From: Omphiscola glabra
Taxonomy: Eukaryota > Mollusca > Gastropoda > Lymnaeidae
Direction: 5' to 3'
Length of the DNA: 64,000 nucleotides
Assembly: GCA_964017045.1 (NCBI GenBank)
Contig: OZ024811.1
Location: forward strand, 13,853,812 to 13,917,811
The notes under the pieces are model-generated. The model searched no databases. It saw only the letters and a program-made list of their open reading frames with translations, and was not told where the DNA came from. The position numbers and the translations under genes were made by a program. Shown here piece by piece: positions 24,101-38,600 of this stretch (its first letter is position 1; each line of letters starts with the position of its first letter).

Positions 24101-27100
24101 GAGATGTTACCGAGGCATTCTTGGCATCTGCTATAGAGACCACATCACCAATGTGCAAATAAAAGAAAGGATACGTCAGGCAATTGGGCAATACGATGAC
24201 CTCCTGACGTCTGTTAAAAAGCGCAAACTTGAGTGGTATGGCCACGTGACCAGAAAACAAGGGCTCGCCAAAGAGATTTTGCAGGGCACTACTAGAGGAG
24301 GGAGAAGAAGAGGAAGACAAAGAAAAAGATGGGAAGATAATATCAAAGAATGGACAGGATTACAACTAGGCGATGCTATGCGTAGGGCAGAAGACCGAGA
24401 GGAATGGAGAAGAATAGTGTACATGTCATCTGTGGCGCCCCAACGGTCGAAGGACTACGGGACCTGATGATGATGATGATGATTTCACATAAATGAAGAC
24501 AAAATAAATCCTATTTGAAAACTTGCACGATAGCTCCAAACATTATCTCTCCTTCTCCGGTGAACTCACTTTTTTATCGGCAGCCCGTCTAAGAAAATTT
24601 GAGACACTTCACCCGTCTTTCTCACGACCGTCACGTAGTTCCGTTCAGCGGACAGATTGGTGTTTCCTTGAACGGGCGTTCTGAATGGAAAGGGTTAAAG
24701 CTGTAGTGACAGTGGCGTATCTATGGTTTATGCCACCCGGTGGGGGGGGGGGTCTAGATTTTTTTCCCGGTCCATCCACGAAAAACAAAAACAACTGACT
24801 TTGGCCTAAAATCCCAACCGTCGATTTTAATATAGAAAAACACAGTGGTGCCAGTGGTGGACACCCGCCCCACCCCCCACCCTTCCTACGTCAATGTTAG
24901 GTAAGTACAGTTACAACGGTAAATAAATATGGGATAATTAATCATTAAATGAATGTAGTCCGGGTGAAAGGGACAAATAAGTGAATAAAGCTCGCAGTAA
25001 TTTGTGTACATAAATGATAAAAATAAGAATACATTTTATGTGAAAATCACGCTCCGTCCCTGAAGGCTCAAAGCGCGGTACAAATTCAAACACATTAAAA
25101 GAGAAATGAAACAATCGATATTTGACCACACTGAAAATACAAAAAGCAAACTACAAAAACTACATACGAGCATAACCATTCAAATTATTGCATCACCTTG
25201 CAACCATAACTAACACAAGCCAAAATACATCTAGGAGATAATAGCCAGCTGGAAAAGATGGTAGAAAACAGACAGATGTGTTTTCAAATCGGTTTTGAAG
25301 GACGCCAGTGTCTGTCTGTTTCTGAGAGCGACAGGAGGTGTGCTCCAAATTGTTGGGCCAGCAAATGCGAAAACGCGCCTTCCGTAAATCTCAAGGCGAA
25401 CACGCGGTATCGAGAGTTTGCCACTATCGGATGAGCGGAATTGTCTAGTGGCTACAAAAGGCGTCATGAGCGCTTTGAGATAGGACGGCGCCAGGTCATG
25501 CAAGCAACGGTAGCTTTGCAATGACAGTTGAAAGGTTTCAGATGCAAAGAACGGAAGCAACGTAGCAAGGCCTTAATTAGATGTGGGAGGTCGCAAAGTC
25601 CGGTATCGAAAATTACATGGCTAACTGGGAACAGTGTTTGTCGATTACTGTAGCCTTTACGAGGTACCTCGTGTGAGTTTGTCGGTGCAATAGTTAAATT
25701 TATTAATACCTAAGACACCACAACACAAAGACACCCAGCGCACTTCTCGACACAAAACGACACTAAATACCCCCCTCCCAGGCAGACGCCCATGACACAG
25801 AGCCACACAGACACGTCTTAAACACAGATAAACTCGTTATCCTAGAAAAAGCCACCTTTTACTTTCGCCACCCACCCACAAAAAACAACACAATAATTTA
25901 ACAAACACAAAAAATTATGTAAAAAAAATAAAAAAATACGTCTTTAAACTTCAAATCATCAACTTACATCCACACGTAGTTGTCCAAAAATAAATTTTCC
26001 GGGGTGAGCTGGAACAAAGCCGGATTCACAAACACTCTGTCGGTCCCAAAGCACACGGCAAATGTGTAGACCACCACCAATATTGCCTTATCTCCCACGA
26101 TGGACGTTATGTTGGGAATTTTGAGCTGAAAGGAGGTTAGTACAATGCGGGGTTGTTTTTTCATCAGTCGCACATACAGAACGCCGTGGGAGAAAAAAAG
26201 TGACGAAGAGAAGGCGTTGTCGTCTGACCGAGCAACGAATCACATTTTAGAAATGGTGATTATTTCCATGTATATCACACAATCGCGTTGCAAGGAACGT
26301 GGGTAAGGCGATTCGTGGCTGGAAGTAGATTACATCGGGAATCGAACCTGGCACCGAAGGCTTTCCTCTCGAATGTACAACCGAAACAAAACAACAACAA
26401 ACAAAAAAAAAACCCGTAGCGTCGAATCAAACCATACGTGTTAATGTTTTAGATTAAGCATTTTAACAGTTGAGGTCAACAACACTTGACACATTTGCGT
26501 CGATTGCCTCAGGCCTTTCACCCCCCCCCCCGCCCCAGTGCATGATACCCTCAATAAGTAGCCCTTGCTCTAGTGAAATATCCTCATCAACAATAGGCAA
26601 AGAAGCGTTGAAAATCCCCTCTACATGCATAGGAGCCAGAATGATCAATACATTGATCGTGGGCCTTTAATATATAGAAGAAGAAGAAGTGAAAATGTAA
26701 GAAAAAATACATTAAATGTGACCACCAGGAATAAGTGTTTACAATGAGTCCATACAGGTGGGTAAGGAGAACACGGTCTAGTTTGCTCTCACAGACTCTG
26801 ACTGTCTCGGTACGTCATTCTGCTCGGTCTTTTAACATCTCAGAAAAGTGACCCGAAAAGGATACAGCATGTTTTTATTTTTTTTTTTGGCTTCTTGTAA
26901 ACGGCGGGAACTTGTTCGCAAAAAACTTTCTAAAAAATTCATTAAATTTAATGAATATATACATATACATTTACCTTCATTCCTACAAAGGTCTCATACA
27001 TTAACTTGGGATCGTGTAGGAAAGCTCCTTTGCGGGACACGTATCTCAAATCAAATTTTTAACGTACGTTTAGTAAATCTACCTCATTTAACACGCATCT

Positions 27101-30100
27101 CATATCCAACATTAACTCACGTATAGTACATCTCCCTCATCGTGGATGTAACTCGTGTCGAACGCCCCATACGTGTCGAGGCCGACGTGCACCTCTGTCT
27201 CCGCCTGACTGGAGATGACGGCGATGACGCCCTTGTCTAGGTAGTTGTTGTCGAAGACGGTAATGAACTCCTTGCCCCACGTCTCAACCGGCGAGACCAT
27301 GTCTCGTAGAAGAAAAGAAAATCTCTTATATATATATTTCGCTTCCGGCGTGTCCTGCTTCCCAACCGGACCTCCCCCTACTCACCATGTTTTATATTAA
27401 TAGTACCAAGGAGGCAGTTGGGGGGAAATGAGGAGGGTGGTTTGTGAATGGGGCACCGCCTCGAGCGCACTTTATCGTCTTTTATTTTAAAGAGCGCATT
27501 TTTTGGCTAAATGAAGAGGGTTTTGGTAAAAAAAAGGGGGGGGGCAGCTAACCATCTCTTGAGAGTACAGTGGCGTAGTGAGGGGGGAAGGTGGGGCATC
27601 ATGCCCCGGGCGCTACTCACAAAGGGGCGCCAAATGGTATATTTTACTATAATATTGTATGGTTTTCGAATGGGGGGGCGCTAAAAAGGTATTAGGGGGC
27701 GCTAAAAAGGTATGGTTCCCCGGGCGCGAGTTAAGCTCGCTACGCCACTGTGAGAGTATAAGATTATTTTTGTGCTGCAAATTTCCCTCTATCATTTTGA
27801 AACTTAGCCTCCGATATAGTTTTATAAATGTGTAAGTTACTATTTCTTTAACAAAAGGCGCTCTAAAATAAGGGATATGTTAAAAAAAAATATATACAAG
27901 AAAAGGTGTTATCATTTATAAAGTATTCAAGCTGAGAAATACTTTCTTTAATTAGAATAAAAATGCTTAATTGGAGGTAAGGCGACATGTGGCTGGGTAT
28001 CTCTCCACAGAGAGCGTGGGTTAGGAAGAGGATACGGTGTGGGTAGTCAGCCACAGGCGGAACTTTTTTTCCCCTTATATTGGAAAAGAAGGGGGGGGGG
28101 CATTTTCAAACAAACTGCTTATCCTTATTTTTCGTGGCAGGAGTTGGCAAAAAGCTTGACCCCCGCCCCTCCCAAGGCGCCACTCCCGCTGTCGACGTTA
28201 CGGCCCGGGGGACACCTTTTGGGCTACCCAAACTTTTAACTGAACATTCCAGCAATACAAAAAAATATAAAATGTATAACATTTCTAGAAGACAAAAAAA
28301 AAAATAATCTGAACGCTTTGAAGTTTAGATTCGCTTATACAAAACGTCGAATGGCAGTTGAGCATAAGAAGCGACAGACGACCAGTATTTCACAACATAC
28401 CTAAGACAACGTCCTGGTCGTATATTTTGGTCAGAATCTGCTCGGTAGCGCAACTAAACTCGTTGCTGGCGTCGAACGTGCACGTCCCGGTGATAACACC
28501 GACAGGGTGAACAGCGTCGATGTGTGTACCTGTCGTGGACACAAACGAGTCATTGGAAGCATTGATTTTTTCCTGTAGATTTTTATAGAGACTGCTTCCC
28601 AGTAATAGCATCTCCTGTCTGGAACTAACATGCGTGTCATGTATGGAACTAATGTAGAGTGAGAAGAGAGAGAGAGAGAGAGTGAGAGAGAAAGAGAAAG
28701 AGAGAGACATGTCGTGCAAAGGAATCATTTGAAATACTGGTATTGGCCTGTAGATTTTTATAGTCAACGATTTCCAGTAATAGTAATAGCATCTCATTTC
28801 TGGAACTAATGTACAGTGAGAAAAAGAGAGTGATAGTGGACAAGGAGAGAGATGGAGAGAGAGAAGGGGAGGAGGCAGAGCGAGAGAGAGAGGTAGAGGT
28901 ATTATCGATGTTTTCAGAGATATTAGAAACATACATTTCTGTATTGTGTAATATCACTTCGGAGTTCGGACAAAATGAACTTGTTACAAAAAGAAATAAA
29001 AATTACATACATACCTGACAGTGATCCTAACTTCATAGCACGATGCGTGCAATTAGAAATGAAAAAGCCTTCAAATCTATGGATACAAAAAATTGGTGAG
29101 TAGTTAAATACATTTGACTGGCTTCAGACACTTAGACAAAAAATATCCGTGGTTGTAAAATTTTCTTTTTTTATTTTATCTCCAGATTAAAGGAATTATA
29201 AACTCACCCTTACCGAGCCTCAGGCCTTAACGTGTGATTAGATACGAGTAGTAGTGGAAGCGGCCCTTTCAAATATGTGTGTCCATTGGACCAAGCGTCA
29301 GTTCACACGATCAAATTCCTTTCAAAATTCGGATTACATTTTTGTATGCGTGGTTTATTTTTTTAGACAAAAATGAAAATTTGATCAAATAGTAATTTGA
29401 AAGTTGAGACAAGGCTTTATACAAAAATTGCACCAGATGCATGATTGAAGATTCGATCGTGTGAACGGACGCGTCAAATTGTTGTATGAACGCACTATTT
29501 TGTGCGTGGTTTCTTTTTGGGGGAGTTTGATCAAATAGTAATTTGAAAGTTGTGAGAAGGCTTCATGCACGAATTGCATCAAATGCTTGAAGGAAAATTT
29601 GAAGCAGTTTTGTTGACGACAAATACAATATTTCATAATATGATCCGCTGTGCCATGGCGTCTTTATGTTAGTTTATAATTGTTCTTCCAATCAAGTTAT
29701 TTAAGGCCTTCACCCGCGTGTCTGAAATAATGCATGGTCATGCAAGATTGTACTTTTAACCAGGGCCATCGCCAGCGTCATGGAACTCCTTCGGCTTCAG
29801 GGGCGTCGGATAACTTAAAAGGACTCAAAAACAAATTACCAACGTCGAATTCATGGTGTGGGGTGGGGGGTAGGTGGTCAAAAGCGGGTGCACGAAACCA
29901 ACCGCATTCGAAGGATCTGCTTTCAACGACATACTATTATTTACTGATTTACTGAGTGGCTGGATGGTTCTACGGTCAAAATGAATTAATTCAAAACTTG
30001 CGGATTGGAGTTCAACTCCCTCCTCCCCCCCCCCCCCCCCAGAAATACCAGAGATAAGCTAAAAGCAACACAACCACCACGGCGCGAATGGGAATTAGTA

Positions 30101-33100
30101 ACCAATGATGGCAAGTCATCTAGGACAGGCCTGCACAACATACGGCCCTCGGGCCACCTGCTGCCCACCAGCACCTATTTGGCGGCCCGCGAAGTAACGA
30201 AATATTCTTTATTATTATTATTATTTTCTTAATAGCTTTCGCCCACTGTCCTATTGTCTTTTGGCACGCAAACGTTTTTCATAAATTATTATGGCCCACA
30301 TAAGTTTTTGCAGAAAGTATTACGGTCTTACATTTTGAGTTGTTCAGGTGTGATCTAGAAGAAGGAATATTTTGATAGAAAACCTGGTGAAGTAATCCTG
30401 AGGGTTGTATGAAAAATGAAATAATGACAAATCCGGGAAAAGTGGAACGCCTAACAGAGCAAAGGGGATATACAAGAAACACTGCTGGTCATCTACTGCC
30501 TCGTAGCCTGAAAGCCAGACGTCTAAACCGGAAGTCTTGCCATTGGATCGAAATAAGAGAGGACGAGAGACTGAGGTCGACGAACTGAACGACCTTAAAC
30601 AAAATGCAGCGCAAGACCGAGGCTTCTAGTCAGGTCAAATACATCTTAGTCATATCTTAGTCATATCTTAATCATATCTTTAGTCATATCTAGTCGTATC
30701 TTAGTCATATCTCAGTCATATCTTAGTCATATCTTAGTCATATCTTAGTCATATCTTAGTCATATCTTAGTCGTATCTTTAGTCATATCTTTAGTCATAT
30801 CTTAGTCGTATCTTAGTTATATCTTAGTCATATCTTAGTCATATCTTAGTCATATCTTAATCATATCTTTAGTCATATCTTAGTCGTATATTAGTCATCT
30901 TTTCAAGGGCAGGACGAACAATACAATTTTTTTAATGCAAATAACAATTTTATTTTGAAAGTTTGGATAAAAAAAGTACTCTTAATATCATTGCCCAACT
31001 TCCCTACCACCTTCTTCCTCTAAACCAGGGGTGGGCAAACTTTTTGTGTGTAGGGCCACATTGACAAATGTAAAGCTATTGGGGGCCACTTGAATATAAT
31101 GTCCAATTTTTAACTGTCGATAAAAAGTTTTCTATATTAAAATCGGTAAGTTCGCATTTTAGCAGTACATGACAAAAGTCAAGGACTGTTTAAAAAAAAA
31201 AAATTAGACAGAAAGTGATAAAAAATGTTAAAACAATCATGACGATACTTGAAACTCTGTAAAATTAAACAAAATAACTTTAAAACAAAGTAATTTGTTT
31301 TATTTCTTAAGTTCTCCGTGGGCCGCAAAATATCAGTTACCGAGCCGCATGGAGCCCGCGGGCCGTAGTTTGCCCACCCCCGCTCTAAACGGTTGATTTA
31401 AGTTCACACATTATCAAGAAATAAATCAATTAGGTCACAATCTCACTGCTGCATCCGGCATGAGAGTGTGGGCTCATGTTCTAGTTTTACCTCTTGAGTA
31501 AAATACTTATAAGAAAATTCACACCAAACCTGACAGTTCAGTTTAGAGGTTATTATTATTTTCATTACCTGAAGATTTGATAAATTCAGCAAAGAAAAAG
31601 AATTCTGAAGTTATTTAACGATTAAAAATTTCATCTATAACCCCCACTCCCCCCCCCCCCCCCCTTTCCCAACCCAATTAAAAAAATGAAAAACGAAAAA
31701 AGAGAAAAACAAAAACACACATAAAACATTACAGCAACACGCGACTTCATTTAGAACAGCGGTTCTCAAGCTGTGGACCGTGACCCCTTTGGGTGTCGCA
31801 CGACCCTTTCCCAGGTGGTCGCCTTGGACCACCTGAAAACACATATGCTCTATAGTTATAAAGTATAAACGAAAATAGTTTTGTGGCTGGGCGGGGGGTG
31901 GGGGGTGGGGGGTGGCGCCACGACACGATGAATTGTATTAAGGGGTCGCGACCATAGGAAGGTTGAGAACCACTGATTTAGAAAGGAACTGCCTGCAGGC
32001 GTGGAGTGCTTGCTAACTTTACTCTTGTGGGGGGGGGGGGGGGAAGGTTGTATTCATGTTTATTTTCTGATAAAACAAGTGAACGGATCCTTACCACATA
32101 CTTTTTTAACTCCAGGTGAAGTATGTCGTCATGTCCGTACTTGACACCCTTGTACGTCGCCTCGAAGAGTCCCGGAAAGTCAACTTTCAGTGTGATGGTC
32201 ACCTTGTTAGGACCTTCGTTCGTGACGACAATAATCCCTGGCCTGTAGCTGAAGGATGCAGCAACCAATTCAACAAACAACCAAACAAAAAATAAACTAT
32301 GGTAATTTTGAAAAGTTGTGCGTTAAGGTTAACTTTTGCAGGTTTTAGGAACACCCCTCCCCCTTCCCAACCCCGACATTTCGAACCCGGAGATGGAGTC
32401 CCGTAGGCGGATAACATTGACTCAATGAAAATTCCGGCAACTCCTGCGACGCTAATGATGCGAAGATATGTCATACCCATTTGATGCACCCTTGGGTTAT
32501 ACAGGTGCGTGGAGAGAGGCGATTTGCTGACCAGGAACCAACGTATCCCCTAAAGAAAAATAATCCAATACCGTACGATTTCTCCCTGCGAAGTCTACAC
32601 CATCGTCAGATTGCGGCGGGCGGACGACAGAAAAGCAAAACCTCTGATCCAATACGGAGCAATATAAATTACACCGGTTGGTATCAGACGATCAAGCAAA
32701 AGTCGGCGGCATGAGTTCCAACGTTCACTTAAAGACTAGTCCTACGTTTCTAAATTCTTATTTTTTGAAATCAAAATCGACATTTCTAACCGTATAAAAG
32801 ATATCGGGTCACTTCCAAGAAAACTGATCGACAACGCTGTTCGAGTGATTGTACGGAGCCAGCTTTATGAAACAACAGGGCAAGTTCATTGAAGGTGTGG
32901 AGTGGGTGGGCGTGAAATACCTACTCGTACGTCACAGCGTAGTAGTTCGTTCCCCAGGCGTCTACTGGAAGCACCGTGAACATATCTAGTTTTGCGATCT
33001 CTGACGAGACGGTCACCGTGACGTAGAAAAGGTTATCGGCGTTGAGGCGAATGGAATGCAACTTTCCCGTCTCCAGTAGCGGCCTGTGTTTACATCGGAT

Positions 33101-35620
33101 TTAAAAAATAAAATAAAAATAATAGTAACTTTAATAATCGGAAAATATTTACTGTTTAAGTGACTTCTTAACCAAACAACAGCTAAAAAACAATATATTT
33201 TCGTACCAATGCTTTATAAAGTGTAAAAGTGAGCAGTTGTGGGTGGGGCTGAAAACTTGACAAATCAGGCATACAAGTAACGCACGTTATAAGAATCCCA
33301 AATAGTGCTCCCCCCCCCCCCGAGGCGTAACAACGGCTTGGCACTGGGGCAGTTGCCAAGGGCGCCGGCCTTCGCCTGTTAAAAAGGGCGCCGCTAAATC
33401 TCTAGTTTTTACATTTTTATTATTTAAAAATAAATTAGCCAAGGGCTCCAAAAAACCCAGTTACGCCTCTGCCCCACCCCACACAGGGCTCACAATGCCA
33501 CATTTTTTTCCATATAATTTTAATAGGTTAATAAACTACCCGCCTTTACACCGCATGTCTGTTTCACCAAACTATTTCAGAAAAAGAAAAAGGACAAATT
33601 TAACGCACCAAACGCACTTGAGATGTTTTATGTTAAAGAATTTCATTTATCGCAATTATCGGGAAATTATTTTCATGAAATCAGTAGTATCATATTTTCT
33701 TCATATTCCCATGGAAAAACAGAAAAATCTGGATTTGGGGGGGGGGGGGGGGGTTTGCGGAAGGGAGCCCCGAAAATTTTATGGGATGTCTTGTCATCGA
33801 CGTCGCGTCTATGTGCCAAGTTTCGTCGCGATAGCTTGACGGACAGTGGGTCAATTAGCCATCCGTAATTTTTTGCCAGCCGTCCGTCCAGAAACTGACC
33901 AAAGCGAATATAATTTAAAAGGATTTAAGAAAAAATTTTTTTTTACAATTTTAGCGGTTTATGAAACTAAAGCTGGATTCAGCACAATACAATCAGACGT
34001 GAACAAAGTTTTATGATCGCCTAAGCTGGTGGCTGGCTGTTTCATTGGCCCCCGGGAAATAACGTTATTGTAATCTCGATCATTCGCTCGTTAAAAATCG
34101 CAGGGGGGAAAAATTAATAAAAAGTAACGTGTCGATGACCAGAAAACAAGAAATAAACAAAATATTCGCGTATTTATTTAACAAAAGTTTGCATCCTGAG
34201 CTCACCGTAGATTATTGGGCACGTAATATCTGCTTATCTTCAGTCTTTCAACGTTGAACTGTGCTAGCGGCTGTGGCTCAAACAGGCCCTTGGACCACCA
34301 AGAACTAATATTCACCTTGTGCAGACATAATGCATATTTTAGTAATTTCATATGAGACCAATTTTAAGCTAAAAAGCGTTCGAATGGATTTTTAATAATA
34401 GGTGATCATGTATATAAACATTTTTCGATAATTTGAAAATAAAAACAAAAACAAAGAAGAATTTGATTAAGAATAGTTTAAATGATATTGCATTTACAAA
34501 CTTTACAAAAGTGTACCTAGAGCAGCGGTTCTGAACCTTTGTTTCACAACCCCTTTGGGGGGTCGAACGACCCTTAAGCAAGGGTCGCCATAGACCATCG
34601 GAATACACATATTTATAAAGTAGCAACGAAATTAATTTTATGGTTTGGGGTCACTACATCATGTATTAAAGGGTCGAGGCTGTAGGAAGTTTGAGAGCCA
34701 CTGATCCTAAGACATAAAAACAATATAAAAAAAAAATTCTTAATAAAAAAATACGCTTAACCCAAAAGTGTCCAAAAATGTATAGAATAAATGTTCACTA
34801 AAATTTTAGAGTTGTTACAGTAATTATGAATATGGTAAGCGCGGGGCTCCTGTGAAATGAGGAGATGTCGTATGGCGTGAAGAATACAATGTTGGACGTT
34901 CGCATTGCTGTAAGTATAGTGTTATGTGACACTATTGTTATGATAAATATTATTTAATCAGGAACACATGAGATCTGATACCGCCTTGCATCGATCGTGA
35001 TCTTTGACGAGTGGAATTACACTAGCGTAACCGCTATGGGCATGTCTCTGCGATTTGCAAAGAACATCGTCATGGGCGCCCCATGCCTTTTTTAGTCAAA
35101 CGACTCTAACAACGCTGGCGTTATTGGGGGGGGGGGGAAGATTTATTTGATAGTTGTAGGATATTTTAGGCTAAGCGAGTTAAACAAATATTATGTTGTA
35201 ATATTAAAAACCAAAATATTTGTTTTACATTTTTAGTCGAGGAAGATTTCAAACATAAATTAGAATACAGGAACATGATATAAGAGGGAAAACTCCATTG
35301 TCCGCGAAGATTCACTTGTGACCTACTGATCACGGAGGGTTGTATCGTAATTTAGGGTGGGTAAATGTAAAAAAAAGTTCATGTAAATTGGAGATAAGGA
35401 AGGTGTCCAAAACTGAGATGTATGATCGGGGTGATCTTCCATAGCGATCCTCCACTACCCGAGTAATATAGAAAAAAAATAATTTGCAAATCTGTTCGAC
35501 CTAATGCGCATGTTGATCAAACACCACGCTAACATAATGCCCTAGGCAATCAAACTCAATGGTTTACCAAACATCACGTTGTTCAAATATCATTATCCTA
35601 AACACATTTTTTGACGCAAT

Positions 35621-35653
<33 letters not shown>

Positions 35654-38600
35654 GTAGTTGTCCTGATATATAGCAAAGTAATATATAACTTTTGTAATAA
35701 TGCATAAAACATAACAGTAACATGCCTGTGCGGTTGCTAGAGCGCAATTGAACTTGAGTAAAAGAAAAAAAAATAAATAATAATAATTGAAACCAGATGG
35801 GCTAATACCCTAAGAAGAATGTTCACTCGAGGCATTATAAACACTTTATTGACGTATTCAATGTCAGCATTGTGTTCCATTTAATCTCTTTTTATCTGCG
35901 TTCACAAGCGTTAATTATATACATTCATGCATAATACCCTTTAGAACAGTGTTTCCCAACCTTTTTTGTGTCATACCCCACCTAAGCATTTCTAAAATTC
36001 GTATGTCCCCTCATGTACAAACTGTTCCATATTCAAAAATATGTACTCAAAACGGTTTTGTTCACTTGAGAAACTTAAATGATAGTCTTTAGAAATAAAT
36101 CACTAGGACATTGATGAGGAATTAAAACATTTAACGGAGAAGTGAATTTCAAGTGCGAAATAATTTTAATGAAACATTTATTTATATTATTTTAATTATT
36201 AGTAATTATTTATTATTTAAATTTAGTGAGATGTTTGTGCTTGCTGCAAAGAGATTTTATGTTAACTTCCAATTTAGTTAGATCCAATAGTATGATTTTT
36301 CCACGCTGTGTTATATCCTCTACTTTTTGAGGGCACAAAAAAAAATCATTTTTGGCATTAAATCCACATTCAGCTAAATATGACGATGGAAACGGTAACC
36401 ATAGTTTTCTTGCCCATTTGGTTGAGTTGGGATATTTGATTTCTGTTACCTCACAAAGCCATGATGCCACCGCTCCTTTTATATTAAACAATGTTTGAAC
36501 TTACTCATCATTTTGCATTTCTGCGAGTTCTTCTTGGTAATGCATGTTTGAAATATCAGACAAATCCACTAACTTAACTTTGGCTTCATCAGCCAAGTTG
36601 GAAAATAGATTTGTTTCAAATAAAAAAAATCTTTATTTTTAATCAGCCGATAAAATTTTCAGATGATCGACAATACTAAATAAAGCGGTAACAGTCTCCT
36701 CACATTTTCGTAGCCAATGAGTATGTTCAAAATTTTCGGTCTAAATATATTTATGACACATTTCAATAAACGAAATGAAAACAAATATCTTCGCTTTTGT
36801 ATCGACAAGGGTTTTAAATTTTGCTCCTTAAATTTGGTTATTTAATATATTTAGTTTTTTTGAAAGATATCGGCTAAATAGCTCACGAATGCTTTACCAC
36901 CGACCGTTAACAGATACTTCATATCAGGTTTGTCACTTTAAAGAGTATCAAATAGTTCCAGAAATCTTTTCAAGCAATTCCCTGTCGAAAGCCATCCTAC
37001 TTCAACGTAATGTAAAAGTCTCAAATATTCTGTTTTTTTTTTGGTTCTTCATAAAATAGCTTGAAGAGACGTTCAGATTTAGCATTATCTTTAATAGCAT
37101 TGATGCACTTTAGAACTGAAATTAGTACTTCATTGAGAACAGGCTAAACATTTATAGCTACTAACTTTTCCTTATGAATATCACAATGCACAAATAGCAT
37201 TTCTAGATTCTCCTCTTTCATCAATTTTAAGCAGCCAATTTTAGCCCAATAATGGGAGCAATATCCGCAGAACAAGATGTTGTATTTTTCATTGGTATTG
37301 AATGACTTAAGCAGAGCGTGACGCCCCACCATAGATGTCTGACATTGAATGACTTAGGCAGAGTGTCACGCCCCACCATAGATGTATGAAGTTGAATGAC
37401 TTAGGCAGAGTGTCACGCCCCCACCATAGATGTCTGACATTGAATGACTTAGGCAGAGTGTCACGCCCCCACAATAGATGTCTGACATTGAATGACTTAG
37501 GCAGAGTGTCACGCCCCCACCATAGATGTCTGACATTGAATGACTTAGGCAGAGTGTCACGCCCACACCATAGATGTCTTTCAAAAAAGTTGTGATGACA
37601 AAATTTAACGAGGAACTACCTTGACAACATGTATTTACCTGAAACTGCACCGTGCACAGCGTAGTCATCTGCAGTATGGTCTCTTCGTTGCGAGCCAGGA
37701 TTTTCAGGGCAAGTCTGGGCATTGCGATCAGGAAGTGTTTTCCCATGTCTGTGCCGTGAGCTAAATCATTTTCATGATTAAACATACGGACGTCACGTAA
37801 AGAAACATAATTGTCTGTCTTATGATGATGAGATGTATCTAATTTTGATAATGGGCCTTTAAAATATAAATATATATATATTTGTGTCTGATTTATGAAA
37901 TGAAAATCCGCCGTTAATCCATAGCCCCCAATGACCAAATCCCCATATTGAAAAGCACCCCCCTAATCCAATGCATACCCCCCAATCAAATCCCAATGTT
38001 GAAAAGCGCCCCGCTGATCCAATGCCCCCAACGATCAAATCCCAATGTTGAAAAGTGCCCAGTTGATCGAGCGATCAAATGTTGAACAAATGTGTTGTAG
38101 ATCTTATAAAGAAGTGAGGTTTTGTGACACAGAATGGCTGGAATGGCGATTGAGAAATATGTTTTGTAAATTCCATACAAATAAATTGTTTTAAATAAAC
38201 TTTTTGTTTTAAACAAGACGCACCATTAAACAACATTTATATCTCCAGGCAGACGTATGAAAACTAATCAATTTATTAATCTCAGTTAATGAATCTTTGA
38301 TTCTCTTGAAGAATGTCTGCCTTGTAGGGAAAAGTATGCTCTGCTGGTGCTGGTTTTGCTTGCCTCGGCTGGGGATTGAGCTCCAACCAACATGTTTGGG
38401 ACTCAGTTTAAAAAACCCGACCACCCAGCACCCATATGACAAAATGTTTCTGTCTTATGCTTAAAAATGCCAGTCATGTTATATTTTAATGCAAAATAAT
38501 TTGGAGTAAATATTCAAACAATTATTTTTTTTTTATATTTTGGGCGTGATTCGATACGTCTCTTTAAAATAAAAGTCAACTGAAAATTAATGGAATTTTA

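Noticed and set aside
26290..26370. tRNA gene or tRNA-type SINE on the minus strand (GGTTCGATTCCCG B box)
   Set aside because: A good B box is present, but I could not find a convincing A box or fold a cloverleaf around it.
28530..28932. Upstream extension of the minus frame containing gene A exon 7
   Set aside because: Outside the splice acceptor it encodes low-complexity S/L stretches from GA/CT repeats; only 28401-28529 is treated as coding.
32095..32101. Alternative GTAAGG donor for gene A exon 5
   Set aside because: A stronger-looking site, but it would leave phase 0 and break the frame to exon 6; the GTATGT seven bases earlier restores phase 2 as in gene B.
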